From Cristatella mucedo (taxonomy: Eukaryota > Bryozoa > Phylactolaemata > Cristatellidae): DNA of 64,000 nucleotides. Numbering within the stretch: the first letter of the stretch is position 1; every line of letters starts with the position of its first letter. Below, piece by piece: positions 38,216-49,754 of this stretch. The notes beneath the pieces were generated by a model, which saw only the letters and a program-made list of their open reading frames with translations, made no database searches and was not told the origin of the DNA. The stretch lies in the NCBI GenBank assembly GCA_009760855.2, contig WPIO01000255.1:116675-180674 (forward strand). The letters are read 5' to 3'. The translations under genes were made by a program, and so were the position numbers.

Positions 38216-38339
38216 ACTAACTAAACAAATAAAGAAAGAAATAGATGCAGGAAAGAGTGATGATCTACCAGAAAAATTGATTAAAGAGACTATGTATTGA
38301 CAGATTTGAACAGGAGCATCACCAATATCAACATAATCA

Positions 38340-38980
38340 TAATCATCAGTAGCCAAAAGAGGATATGAAGTCAGTCGTAATATCAGATTTAGTATCATCA
38401 GGTGGTTTTGTATCAGTACTTTTTTATTCAGCTGGTTTTGTATCAGGACTTTTTCCATCTAGAATGGAAACATAATATGGATTACCAAAATTAGGATCTA
38501 TAAGATTAAGTGATCTTGAATCTGAATAATCTGTTCCATTAACTAATGAAATCTCAATAATATCCTCATCATTTGGAGTTAAAATACTTTGATAATTTAA
38601 AATAGGATAAACAACAAGTAAAATTAATTTTGGTTTTGGTTTATCAATAATTTTAAAATAATTACAGAATAACTTAATAACAACATATAATTATTATCAA
38701 CTTCTTGGTAATGTTGAATCCCAAGTAAATTAGTTGAATAAAATTTCAGAGAGTAAAATTCATAGTTTTATTTTAAAACTATAATATCCCCACCATTTAA
38801 TTTATTCATACTTATAAAGAATTTTGCTTCTGCAAATTTACAGTATACTCTGATTATATTTTCACGATTTAATAAAAACAATTTATCTATATGTTGTCTT
38901 TTATAAACTATATATTTTGTGTTAGTATCAATAGTTTTAATTTCTCTAAAAGCTGCACTATTAATGTCTTTTATTTTTAT
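38340..38980 (-). pseudogene. Unknown convergent gene, broken
   Basis: The minus strand has two clean runs. About 70 codons lie at 38.78-38.98 kb (DINSAAFREIKTIDTNTKYI, then ENIIRVYCKFAEAKFFISMN). About 75 codons lie in another frame at 38.40-38.63 kb (KPKLILLVVYPILNYQSILT, then NDEDIIEISLVNGTDYSDSR). A stop and frameshifts separate them. The run lengths in such AT-rich DNA suggest a former gene facing the polymerase. No family is recognised. Confidence 0.4.
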
Positions 38981-39019
38981 AGCTTATTGCAAACTTTGAG
39001 TATGTTGATTTTTTTACGT

Positions 39020-39165
39020 CACAGGTTCGGCTAGTCTACATCGCATTTGCTTTTTACCAGCCAATTAGGGGGCTCTCCTTAGACGGTTAGTAGATCAGGG
39101 CAGATGAGTACCTAGAAGGATTCCATGCCAGAACAGGAACTTCCGTGCAGATGCCTTGCTCGGCC
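39020..39165. repeat. Dispersed repeat module A, copy 4
   Basis: GGTTCGGCTAGTCTACATCG followed by CATTTGCTTTTTACCAGCCA is nearly identical to copy 1 at 27.25 kb. It continues through GACGGTTAGTAGATCAGGGC, AGATGAGTACCTAGAAGGAT and AGGAACTTCC. Only one ~60-bp unit follows and there is no 172-bp array here. Confidence 0.85.
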
Positions 39166-39984
39166 GCTCAGCACACCACGGACCTGCTGTCAACTCAGCT
39201 GAACACGCGGGCGAGTCCGAGCTAGAGACCTGTGGCGGCTAATAGCCGCACCTCAGACTCCGAAAGAGTCCTACCTGCTGGTGCATGCTTTAGTTGAGGC
39301 ATCCTCGAGCATGGCCAGAACTGCAGTTTTCGAAACGCTGTTAGCAGTTTCTGTGCGGCAGCCGGCCATTTGAAAGCTGTGTGCTTAAAGAGCAAAGCCG
39401 GCTCTCGGGCGAAAAACCCTATAGCTAAGAGCCGGTGCACCTCAATAAAGGAAACTGGAGACATGCCGCAAATGAGGCAGTCAGTTTGACTGAATGCCGC
39501 CAAATTTCTTTCGAGATTGACGACGGATAGGCAGAAAGTTTCACCTCTATTTCATTTTCATTGGCGACAATGAACTGCTGGAAAAGTCTGAGCTAGGCCT
39601 AGCGCCCGACCGCTATGAATCCGACGCGAAGCACTCCCTGCCGGTGCGGGAGGCACAACTCAGGCCGCCGCTACGGCCGTTCTCTTGACGTCAGTAGTCG
39701 CGGCCCCACTCCAGCAGTGGCTACGATTCCTACTGACTGAGGTGCCAATTTTAAACTAGCTTGGCTGTGCGACACTAACCTAAAGCTGAAAATCCCGATT
39801 GATGGGGTCCTATGCTCCGGGATTGCACCCGCGAAGGGCCGTGGTGCCTACGTGGTTGGCGACCCATTGCTCCTAGACTAACATTGCCGCAGGCTTCAAC
39901 ACGACTGCACCAGTTAGACACAGTTAGGCTCTAGACCCTGAAAGGGGCTACCAAACTACAGGGGAACTTCCCTGCGGTCGCATG
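39166..39984. other. GC-rich insert between modules A and B
   Basis: About 800 bp of markedly GC- and CpG-rich sequence with no recognisable frame. The minus frame 39222-39503 (93 codons) has no motif. The end of the stretch (GGGGAACTTCCCTGCGGTCG at ~39961) again resembles the ~60-bp unit of module A, so the insert lies inside the repeat element. Confidence 0.4.
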
Positions 39985-40265
39985 CGATTCACGGAAATCT
40001 AATTAGGGACCTGGTGAGGGAAGTTGGAAGGTCAGTAAGCAATAGCAGGTGCTGCGACAGGAAGGACAGAACAGAAGGGAAGTTCCCCGAGGTCACACGA
40101 AAATGGATATGTCGTAGCTGACTTTGCTGCATAGAGAGATTTTCTGAAAGAAAATTCGTAACTCTGCTTGCGTCTGTCGACTCCGGCAGTTGATTCAACT
40201 TAGAATTTAAGATCGGGCATATGTTTCAGTAATTAATGGAGCTAGGCACGGTTCCCTGGAGCAGC
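39985..40265. repeat. Dispersed repeat module B, copy 2
   Basis: Matches 26310-26610 as described there, the best segment being TGTCGTAGCTGACTTTGCTG. Together with module A at 39.02 kb it makes a ~1.25-kb A-to-B unit. Confidence 0.7.
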
Positions 40266-40381
40266 ATCTCATGTTGGACGCATCCTTACACTGATCGAGT
40301 CTTACTTTACTCCATACTTTAGCCTGTGGACTCGCTTCGCTGAGTCACAGTAAAAATCCATTACTGGAAAAAGCCGTGTAA

Positions 40382-40410
40382 CGGTCATGCGCCGTTTTGC
40401 CGCATGACCG
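40382..40410. repeat. Short perfect hairpin
   Basis: CGGTCATGCG, a 9-nt loop and CGCATGACCG form a perfect 10-bp stem, just after module B. It is not the consensus histone stem-loop and has no clear role. Confidence 0.6.
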
Positions 40411-42113
40411 GAAGACGGATTTTCTCGCTTTAATTAAAATGTATAAGTATATATAACTACATACAAACCTAAACAAATTTGCGCAAAATGTGTGAAGAGG
40501 AGCTACTTTTATCCTAAATATTACAATTACACCACGGTGAACTTGCAGCCTCTGCCGTCACCACAGCCGCAGTCCCACAACAAATGGTAGCCAGCCAATA
40601 GAGGTTATCTGAAATGATGACCCTGAATTGACGACCTGCCCACAACATCGTTGGCTGCTTCCGCCTGGTTCCAGGGCTGGCGTTCAATTGCTGCCTACCA
40701 CATGGGTGCAGTTACTGTGCCGCCCAATCATAAATTAGAGCATAATTTATTTACAGCCATTATTTGCAATTGCCAAGAGTTGCAAATATTTTGGAAGGCA
40801 AAATCTGGCTGACCAAACGTTATGCTGCTTCTCTAAACCTGATGGCTAACGAAAATCTTACTTGAACCTGAACTCTATCTTGGTGGACGAAGACAAGTCA
40901 GATTTGGCGGGGTTGCCGAAAGAAGCCATTAATATCTACCAACCAGACATTATTTTTGTCGATATACTTGCAGCAGGATTAAAAAAATATTGATTCTTGC
41001 AGCTTAGTATGCAGAAACGTTTTTTTGCGCCTTTCACCACAACTTCAATTTATCGATGGTGAACTTGGCTTTATTTGACACTTCCCACCGAGCAGCATAT
41101 AAAATGTTCACTGCCTGGTAGCCAGATTTGTCGTGCCTTTTAAAAATATTGCCCTTTCAAATATTTGGCATTTCATTCCAGAAAGAGACTCGAGTTCTAT
41201 ACGCTGAAGAAGATCAGCCGAAAAGCTTAGTTTGAGCATTTAAAAAAGTCTACCCTAGTCTCATAAACTGGTAGTCTGAGCAACGAGGCAGCTCCACCGG
41301 TTAACCCCGGTCGGCGCGGTCTGCAGGAAAGGATGCCTCCTCGTGGACGGCCCAGAGAGGTGCCAGGAAGAGTTACTACCCCTCGGCAAGGCTACTTTTG
41401 TTACCTATAGCAGGGACAGTCGGTCAAGGACAAGCTCCTCGGGAAATGTCGTGTCGCCATTTCAACAAGGACAAGAGCCTCGAGCCCTAAGCGTGCCTAA
41501 GTCAGCCAAGATGTCCGTTCGCTAGCACACTTGTCTGCGAAGAAATTGCATGCCCTACACATCGGGCAGCCTGCAGCATTGAAGACAGCAGACTGCCATT
41601 CGTCTCGCTCTCCCCGATCATTCCGGTGACGGTTGTCACTTTGGGGCTTCTACAAATGCGGCCGATCGTAGAACACGGACGGCCGTTTTTAAAAACGACG
41701 TCGAATATTTGTGCCACTGAAGTTACGTACCGAACGTTTAGAGCCGTGTTTGGCTGCACGTGAATAAAAGCAATAAAAATGGCTAATTGGCCGGTCTGTA
41801 AACCAAGTAAACACCACTATGTGGTCTCCATCGATGAACTATCAGTAATGGCTTCCGATTAGGGAACTGATCCTAAACAACATTCTGACTTTGAGCCATA
41901 AAGCCTGACATGGCATGAGTTTACAATGCCTAGCTAATCGGCAGCACCGTTTTAGGCCGCCTTCTGCAAATAGGTTCTCTCGGCCAACAAGTGTCAATAA
42001 ATTGGCATTCCTATTCATTCTTTTTCAACACTATTGGCTAAAGACGCATTTGCTCTGTTGGTCTTACACTGTAGAACTCAATTCCACAATTCCTATGTCG
42101 CGTCCAGTCCTCT
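40411..42113. other. Unassigned; GC-rich patch 41.28-41.76 kb
   Basis: 40.4-41.28 kb is ordinary AT-rich DNA with no recognised feature. At 41.33 kb a frame opens with ATGCCTCCTCGTGGACGGCC (MPPRGRPREVPGR...) but closes after about 25 codons. Overlapping frames on both strands (41343-41525 plus, 41502-41759 minus) are unrecognised. This might be a promoter-proximal exon or the body of a degraded element. Confidence 0.3.
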
Positions 42114-42653
42114 TTAGCTGCCGGCACTGGTATACAATCTTTCTAGTGCTAAGTATTTGAGACTGCTATGTAATACCCTCCAATAAACCACCCTCTTAGT
42201 CTTTGTGCTGCTATTCCTAGTTTTCCCCAGCGGTCGACGTGGTGCCCTATAGCCACTGAGGTTAAGGTGCTCTCCGTGTACGATTGATGTCGTCAGCTCA
42301 AGCCTCGCGAAATATTCATTTGCGAGATTCTCAGTGATTATTTCAATTATATCAATGATTCTCAGCGATATATTTAACTTGATTGCAGCAAGTGAGACAT
42401 CGATTAAAAAATCTTTGTCCGTTACTGACATAGCTCGTAAAGGTATATTTAGTTTACGTATCTGGATGTAAGATAGCATAGATTTATGAGTAGTAATTTT
42501 CGTTGGTTTCCAAACGAAATTATTGATGACGTTTGCTTCTTTCACGAATTCGTTTAACTCTCTTATGGTGAGCCCTTCCAGAATGTAGCTGCGAAATACA
42601 GCCGCCATCTTCAACTCGTTTCTGCTAACAATTGGTAAGCTTATGAATCTCAT
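42114..42653 (-). CDS. Hypothetical 179-codon ORF
   Basis: The longest uninterrupted frame in the window that I could not assign to a repeat or element family. It starts ATG at 42653, with a second in-frame ATG about 15 codons later (MAAVFRSYILEGLTIRELNE). Charged and aliphatic helix-like segments (DVSLAAIKLNISLRIIDIIE) are followed by a basic proline/glycine-rich part (YRAPRRPLGKTRNSSTKTKR). No signal peptide or transmembrane segment is obvious. Length and composition make it more than a chance frame, but I recognise no family and see no upstream promoter. It may be a single-exon remnant of a transposon gene rather than a host gene. Confidence 0.35.
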   Translation of the reverse strand: MRFISLPIVSRNELKMAAVFRSYILEGLTIRELNEFVKEANVINNFVWKPTKITTHKSMLSYIQIRKLNIPLRAMSVTDKDFLIDVSLAAIKLNISLRIIDIIEIITENLANEYFARLELTTSIVHGEHLNLSGYRAPRRPLGKTRNSSTKTKRVVYWRVLHSSLKYLALERLYTSAGS

Positions 42654-43243
42654 TTTAACTTGGCAATTAGGAAAAATTCACGGAGGCATCACAGTCATGC
42701 AACTACTATCAATGATCTCCCTGTTCCAATGATAGTTCAATCTAATGTGGATGGGTTCATTTTGGCCCGAATAACAGTAAGCACAACTTCAGACCCTTAT
42801 CCTTTCCGAAGTCAAAGCAGCTCGGCACCCTAAGGCGGCGAAATAGGAGAAAATCTGCATATTAGTTTCAGTGAGCACTGTCACACTACCAGAATAAGCT
42901 GTTGTAGCAAAAGCACACGCTGCAGAGGAATATAAGCTCCTGCTGTCGCAGGGATACCGTATTACAGAGTCGTCCAAATTTTTAAGCTTCAGCTAAAAGG
43001 ATAGCATTTATATCCTTCTCGTGTGACGACATATCGTCACAAGTTCTTTCGCACTCCCAAATACGTCATTCCATCTATTTTTCAAGTCACTTCTCGTGCC
43101 CATAAGAATCAACCGGCGGCATAATTCGATCAGCTATCAAAAATTGTGCAGAGCAAAGCCCAAAGCTTCGGTCCAGATGCACAAAATGGGGCAGCTTCCC
43201 GAACGCCCACTTCTCGAGGCAAGACAAAGCACAAAGTCCCGTA

Positions 43244-43849
43244 TTGAACGTATATCCAGTAGAGCCTTTCCTGCTGGACGCAGCATGTGCAGCACGTGGC
43301 AGCAAGCTCGGCACAGCGAGTGCAGTAATTCCTAAGACTGAGCAACCTAGTGCAGTCTGCCTGCTAGGCGCTACTGCGGCTCTAGTTCATGCCCGTGCCG
43401 CTGTCCAGTGGCGTTCTCACCACTCTGTCGTCGTGGTTGTGTCTGCTGAGATTGCACCGTCACCGACGTCACCGTGCCATCAGATGCTGCACGCACAGCA
43501 GCAGATGCAGCAGCAGGAGGAGACCACTCTGAGGTTGAGCACGATCCTCGAGCGGCTCTCTCTCTCTCGAGCCTCTGGGTATGCAAATTTAAATGCCAGT
43601 AATTTGATTATTAATAAGCAGGCAAATTTGCTTGGTGACATACAAAGTCGTTGCAGTCACCCAATCAGCGACGATATTTTCGCATTATTAAATGACCTTC
43701 ATTTTGAGGACAATGCACATGTTCGAGGACACAGAATCGTTGCCGGTAAAACAAGAATACTGAGAGCCCCTTCGGAAATGTTATATTTTTCAGTTTTTGG
43801 TTCGTTCAATCGCAGTGCCCGATATTATGAATGCTCTGATGCTTCTTAA
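43244..43849 (+). CDS. Hypothetical 201-codon ORF, low-complexity middle
   Basis: Starts ATG at 43244 inside a GC- and CpG-rich patch (43.1-43.57 kb) and ends in AT-rich sequence. The N-terminal half is alanine/valine-rich. Around residues 79-95 is a glutamine-rich run (HAQQQMQQQEE) from CAG-type codons. Then follow LRLSTILERLSLSRASGYAN and a C-terminal part with LGDIQSRCSHPISDDIFALL. No domain is recognised. The abrupt composition change near 43570 suggests an exon edge or a chance join of a CpG patch to intergenic DNA, so coding status is doubtful. Confidence 0.25.
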   Translation: MNVYPVEPFLLDAACAARGSKLGTASAVIPKTEQPSAVCLLGATAALVHARAAVQWRSHHSVVVVVSAEIAPSPTSPCHQMLHAQQQMQQQEETTLRLSTILERLSLSRASGYANLNASNLIINKQANLLGDIQSRCSHPISDDIFALLNDLHFEDNAHVRGHRIVAGKTRILRAPSEMLYFSVFGSFNRSARYYECSDAS

Positions 43850-45235
43850 AGTTGAACCCCTCTACGGTAATAAAATATGTATCCCCCTTGCAGTGCCTAG
43901 AGCAACACAGCCAGGGCTTTCCATCATCCGAGCCTGTAGAGAATCACAGGACAAAGATTTCTTTCCGCAATCGCCAAATGCGATCAGCTAAAAACAGTGG
44001 CTACAGTGGCCGTGGCTACAGACATGGGCTGGATAGAGATTGATCAATTGGATCCACTCCAATTGCTCCCGAAAACGTTAGCCTAAGATATGACGCGACC
44101 AAGCATGGAATTCCTTAGATAAATATAGCAGCAGCTATATTTATACCTCTCAGGCGTACCCTTTTATTTCGCAGCCTTTGCTGACTGGACGACCGGTCTT
44201 ATGTTAGTACTCTCGGAGACGCCCAGCGACCTGCGACCTGACTTCTATGAGCGGGTTCAGCACAGACTGGCAGCGAGCCGACGTCTGCTTGGCCATCCTG
44301 GCGCATCATAGCTGGGCTGCAAATCGGGTCTACCTGCTGGCCTGCAAGAGAGTAGTTATTACGAGTAATTATGCAAGCTCTCAGCTCACGAGTCGGACCT
44401 CTAGCCTAAAAAAGTGGTGTCTGCTACCTACGCGCGAGGTCGCTCTTTTTTCTTTGTCGCTCTTTTTCGCTCTTTTCGGAGCTCTATTTTAAAATATAAT
44501 TAAATACAATCTAAATATAAATATTAATCAAATAGAATTAAAAATATGATCTTTTTTTAAATACCGTGGTTCTAAATTCTCCTTGGTCGCAGGGGTCCGA
44601 GTGCCTTTCAGCCCAAACCCTAAATAGCGCTCCCGCATGTACGTACTTAGCATTTATGAAGACAGAGCGCCAAGCGTCTACAACGAGCATGGCCCGACCT
44701 CAATCGGCAAGGCTTGTCGTATAAGATGATAGTTCTTACTGACCACTCTGCTCCCAACAAAAAATAAAAGACTTGGACTCTCCGCGCTGAAGGAGCTCCA
44801 GCTAAAAGCACCGCAAATGCGGATTTTAGAGTTCTGCTCCCATTTTGTTTGGACAGTGGAAATCACAATGACGGAGCAACTCCATCCGTAAACCTTTGCA
44901 GCTGTCAAAGCTGCTTTCCCGGCAGGCTTTCGCTGTCCGGCGCAACGACTAACGGTAAGCCCCCCTAGAGAACGGCCTCGATGACGGCTTCAAATTAGGC
45001 AGCGACGCGACCAAAGGCACGCAGCTAGTCTTCTGAAGGAATCGCTATGGAGCACTTTTATTCATTTATGTTCGCCATTGGAGCGGCATGGAGTCGAGTT
45101 TAAAGCCGGCAAGCGGAGAGGGTCCCCTGACGTTCAGTCATCTAGAAAACACATCGTGTACTACAACTAGAGTAGCCGGAAGCTGAGAGTCCATGGCTGA
45201 GCGTCCCTCGGCCAGCCATCTGAGCAAGCCAGTCC
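43850..45235. other. Unassigned; GC-rich patches
   Basis: 44.17-44.47 kb and 44.6-45.2 kb are GC/CpG-rich without a recognised frame. 44.48-44.57 kb is AT-rich. Nothing further is seen. Confidence 0.35.
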
Positions 45236-45665
45236 GATTGCAATCGTCACTTTAGATCGCCTCTCATGTCAATTACTCGCCTATCTGCGTACACAAAGTC
45301 AGAGAAACTCAGATTTCGCACGGGCGCATTGAGTTTTTGCTACCTCTGTCGCTTCAAGAGTAGCACCCGCAGCATTGAAAAGTAAAGTATTTGCACGTAT
45401 ACCTCAATATCGCTTTATTATAGCCCTGCTAAAGTTGCTAATGGGCATATTTAAACATATAAGATAAAGCGGTCATGCTAATGAAAGTGAAGCGAGCGTG
45501 TACTCAGGGCTGTATACCTTAAAACAATGATACATACCTATAATGCTTGTTCTCACAAGTATCCTTTCATTTTTCAAAATGAATTAGAATACAGGTGAAA
45601 TACACCTTTTCGATTACTAGACTACAATTTAAGTCACACCGTTTAAAATATCTCGAACATTAATT
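45236..45665. repeat. Dispersed repeat C, copy 1
   Basis: Aligns with 49150-49600 in the same orientation. Shared pieces include CAATTACTCGCC/AAATTACACGCC, AGAGAAACTCAGATTTC/AGGAAAACTCAGACTTC, GCATTGAGTTTTTGC/GCATTGAATTTGCAC, AGTAGCACC, GCATTGAAAAGTAAAG/GCACTGAAAAGTAAGC and CTCAGGGCTGTAT/CTCAGGGGTGCAT. Unknown family; no coding capacity seen. Confidence 0.65.
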
Positions 45666-45744
45666 TTCACAAGTTGGGTGAAAATCATAAATATACGAGA
45701 CTTTTCTCAACAGCAAAGCATATAACTCCTTTGTATAGTGCCCT

Positions 45745-45855
45745 AGGTGAACCTAATCTTTATTCAGACGCTTCACGTATGTCCTGGGGTTTGAGCCCAT
45801 GACCTCTGCCAGACCTTGTTCGGGGCAGGCACCTGAACCATTCGATCAAACAGAA
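45745..45855 (-). mobile_element. tRNA-like SINE head or tRNA pseudogene
   Basis: On the minus strand, TCGAATGGTTCAGGTGCCTG resembles an A-box region. About 40 nt downstream, GGTCATGGGCTCAAACCCCA resembles a T-arm with a B box (GGxTCAAACCC). It does not fold as a clean tRNA (no CCA-adjacent acceptor pairing seen). It differs from the three-copy SINE family. Confidence 0.4.
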
Positions 45856-46589
45856 GAAGCGCCGACAGCAATCGATGGCTGCCCAAATAATTCAAAACAT
45901 AACATCTCTGCTCAACATCGGCATGCTCCCCTTAGCTGATTTCCAGCATCCACCATATCTGAGCTCATCCATGACACCACAGCACTCCATTTTATGTGTG
46001 AAATATCAATCGGTGTACATCATGAAAGGCCTCTCACCTGAAAAACATAATATAGCTCATCACCAACATCCGCAACTTACCATCTCAACTTAAACACAAC
46101 ATCTAGCTAACCCTCAAATTCTCAGCTTGTTGTCATGTCTTAGCTTATCCAAAATGTTTAAAAGGTATGCTTTCACAATATTCCAGCTTATCCAATGGTA
46201 GTGCCTTTGCTTAGTACAATTGGTTACAATTTAGTACAATTGGTAGTACCTCAGCTTATTTGGAATATCCAAAAATCTCAGCTGATCCAAAATACCCACA
46301 ATATTCCACTCCACCTAGAACAATAACAATACTACAACCAACTTGAAACAGCTACTAGTTTTCAGCTTACGTACAACATCCAGATGCCCAGTGAATAAAC
46401 AAAATGTACTGGATCTCAGAAATAGGCAATCTGATGTGCTTCCGAAGTCAGCCATGACATTTTAGTTGATTTCAGCCATAGGCTGATGAGCCAATCGTGT
46501 AAATCAAAAAAGCAATTGAAAAAAGCCTGAAGCCTTTGTTGCAGTCACAAAGACTTCTCTGCTCGTAGGATATTTACTCTTATGCTAAT

Positions 46590-46850
46590 GTATGAGTGAT
46601 CTCTGCCATTCGTGTAGCATTCGTGCTACTTTTGGCGTACCTGCGAACATCGATGCCTCACACACAAGTTCATAGCCATAATACATGGTTCGGGCGCACC
46701 AGTGCTTGGCGAAAATCGGCTGAACCTAGGACATTTGAAAGGGCTGTGTTCGCGGCCCAGTTATGTCTGCAGGTGAAAGCCTCTTGTGCTACAGCATCGT
46801 ACCATCAACATTTCCTACTGAGTTTGCAAGGCTGAGCTTGTCAATAATCT
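46590..46850 (+). mobile_element. Possible LINE-A fragment
   Basis: GCTACTTTTGGCGTACCTGC with the following ~60 bp parallels 49.78-49.87 kb and the LINE-A 'CNSLLAGLP' region (compare 59.47-59.52 kb). Very diverged. Confidence 0.35.
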
Positions 46851-47154
46851 AATAACTGATCTAATAATCTAATATTCAATTCAACTACGGCGACGGCGCC
46901 TTTGATTGTCATCATTCTAATAAGAAGAACCAACTTCTGAATATCTCCCTGACCACAAAGCACTGAAAAAGTACCTCGTAATCCACCTGTTTTTCACAAC
47001 CTGAGTAGCTATGCTTTGTTGCTTAAAAATGTGTAAAAATCAGCACCATTTTCTCTCTTGTGCATCCCATGAGAGCTTGACAAAAATTAAAAAAGCTGCA
47101 TGATTTACCAACCTTTATTTTCCCAGTGGAAGAAGAGACGTAATGGCTATTGCT

Positions 47155-47345
47155 ATAAAAAAAATCCTAGCTGATTAAACAGCCTCTTTTTTATAGCGAC
47201 AGAAGAGCCTTTGCGGCTATAACCACCGCTTGCAGTGGCGATAAAGAATCGCCCACCGCAGAAATCGGACCCACGACCTCGGGACCGAGGTCGTGAAAGC
47301 AACCACCTCACCTAGTGTTCCATCACGGCCTTAAGCAAACGGCAG
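47155..47345 (-). mobile_element. tRNA-derived SINE, copy 2
   Basis: The most complete of the three copies. On the minus strand: CACTAGGTGAGGTGGTTGCT (A-box region), a perfect CGACCTCGG/CCGAGGTCG hairpin, GTGGGTCCGATTTCTGCGGT (B-box region), GGGCGATTCTTTATCGCC, GCAAGCGGTGGTTATAGCCG, GGCTCTTCTGTCGCTATAAA, and TTAATCAGCTAGGATTTT at the 3' side. No LINE-like tail is shared with LINE-A or LINE-B. Confidence 0.8.
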
Positions 47346-48115
47346 TATAGCTTTGCTTGCTAAAAGACTTGAACTCATGAACTTGTTCACGAAGAGCAAG
47401 TTCATAGCCACCTGAACTTGGCCTTTAAGCGGGCTAAAACCAATTTAAAATGGCAATGTTGGCTATTATGACCACTCTTTTCCATGAATCTATTAGAAGG
47501 TAATAGGCACAAGACTTAAATACTGAAGGAATAGAAATACTAAATAGCGTTGTAGGCTCATCCATATGTTCCAAGCTCAGCCACGAAATCCTTCATTCGG
47601 CACAGTTACAACATCCACTTTATCCGAGCTCACCACGAAAATCTAGGGCATCTTAGCTCATGCCAAAATATTCAATTCGTCCTCATTACCAAATTATTTT
47701 TAACTGGCAAAACGAATGTGATCCCATTACTAACCTCCAAAATCAAATTCTCAACTGAACAACAAAAGCGCAGTTAAACCCCAACATCTAAGATTATCAA
47801 TAACTTCCAGAAACTTCAGAGGTCATCGAGACATCTCCAGAAATTCTCATAATCTCACTTCATGCTTAATTTCTTAGCTTCAAAGTGATATTAATCTCAT
47901 TTCATCCAGAATGCTCAAAATATCTCCGCTCGTCAAGAACACGCGACCATTTTTTGCCTAGTTTAAAATTATCATAGATGAACAACTTATCCACAATATA
48001 GACAAAGTCACAGTAAGCCCACAACCGTTAACGATTTCAGCTCTTCAACAAAATACGAAACATCTTAGCTTAGAAAGAATATTCATTCATAGCATCTCAG
48101 CCATTTGATAATAAT

Positions 48116-49149
48116 TATATAAATTTATTGTTAGAGCACCTACTCAGAAATTAACTTCTTTCTACGCACTTAACGTAGCAGGCTAATGCATCGGAAATAT
48201 GGTGTTAGTAGTCCAAAAAATGTTAAGTAAACACTTGCACATTCAAACGGAACTAATGAAAAGCCTTTAATGTGAATTCAAAGGTAGTTCCCGTTCTACT
48301 CCCCAATTAAATCAACTAAACAAATGTTAATAACATCTCTGATTCAAGGTTCTTTATATTAATGTCCTTCGAAATCTTGTTTCTTATAATAATGTGATTC
48401 GCAATTTTCTGTTTCTATAGCATATCCTCTGGTATTTACCTGCGTTCACTGCACATCAATCAGCCCGCTGTTTACCAAGTTAAGCTGTTCACTTTCCAGC
48501 GTGTTTCGTTTCAAGCATTTTAACTACCGGAAATTTTTCTGAAATTGACTTAACTTAAAGCAATTTCAGGCACTCCAATAACTTCAGAATTGAATACTAA
48601 GCAAACTCGTGGTATGTCTACTATTATCGTGAGGCCGCTGTGACACAAAACTACTCAACCAGAGTAATAAAATCTTCTGGGTATATCTCATTCAATGACA
48701 GTGGTTTATTACTTCTGATCGGTCGCAGGGCAAATTAGGATATTGCACCACCCCAATCGTAATGACATGCAAATTAGCTGCTTGTATTCACACATAATAA
48801 GCTCCGTCCAAGACCGATTTCGTCATTTCCTGATATATAAGACATGTATATGAATGACACCTACAAACATACATACAACTTTTACTAATTCAATAAAGGC
48901 TAACAATTGTGTCTCTCAAGTCTCCAGTCAACTTGCTTCCGAGTTTAGAGGCTACCTACCATATAGAAGACTATGCAACACCAATAATCTTCGAGCGGTG
49001 ATTTGAGTGGATCGCGGACATTTCGCCTAATTGATGATACGCGGATTTCAAGATCATATTGTAGCCTTAATTTTCAGCTTTCTGTAGCTAGGGTGGCTGA
49101 AAGCTAAACGTTGGTGCGGGAGGCCCACTCGGTTCGCCACCTTGGTTTA
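48116..49149. other. Unassigned AT-rich sequence
   Basis: No gene or repeat recognised. Confidence 0.45.
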
Positions 49150-49640
49150 TTCCAATGAAAATAATCGTTTCAGCTCGTCTCCTCTGTAAATTACACGCCG
49201 ATCCGCTTTCAAAATATCAGGAAAACTCAGACTTCATACTAGTGCATTGAATTTGCACGAACTCTGTTGCCGCAACAGTAGCACCAGATACTGTTAGCAC
49301 TGAAAAGTAAGCTTCGGCTTATATTTTTACCTTAATGTTGCTTAATTCAAATGCACCGAAAGTTGGAAACAAGGATGTTTAGACACCTAAAACTCCAGTG
49401 GCTATGCTAAAGAAAGCATAGTAGTTGTTGACTCAGGGGTGCATATCTTTTTAAAATGGATGCAAACCTATGCTACTTAGTCTCTCAAATATTCTAGCGA
49501 GAATTAAAAATAAATGGATTGCAGATGACAGATACGTTTACAGTGACTGCATTTTTGTAATCACACCACATTAAATAGCGTTAAAACATTATTCCCTCGA
49601 ACTGAGTGCAAACGTGAATACCAGAGTCGTAGCTAAACAG
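49150..49640. repeat. Dispersed repeat C, copy 2
   Basis: Second copy of the repeat at 45.24-45.66 kb; shared blocks are listed there. It is colinear for about 400 bp with small indels. Confidence 0.65.
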
Positions 49641-49754
49641 AAGTCAAGCTACAGAATGTCGAGGCCACTAGCAAACACCTAAAATATTCCCTTGCTGTCA
49701 ACTAGACTTCTCAGGATGTAGGATAGATTTTTAAAACACAGCTACTGTTACGTA

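Larger units (their letters stand above)
45880..48115. repeat. Degenerate short motif repeats (ATCTCAGCTTATCCAAAATAT type)
   Basis: Variants such as TCTTAGCTTATCCAAAATG, ATCTCAGCTGATCCAAAATA, CATCTTAGCTCATGCCAAAA and ATTTCAGCTCTTCAACAAAA recur at 45.9-46.4 kb and 47.56-48.1 kb. They sit on the same strand at spacings of about 25-60 bp, flanking a middle zone (46.5-47.5 kb) with LINE-A and SINE pieces. This could be an old minisatellite. Confidence 0.5.
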
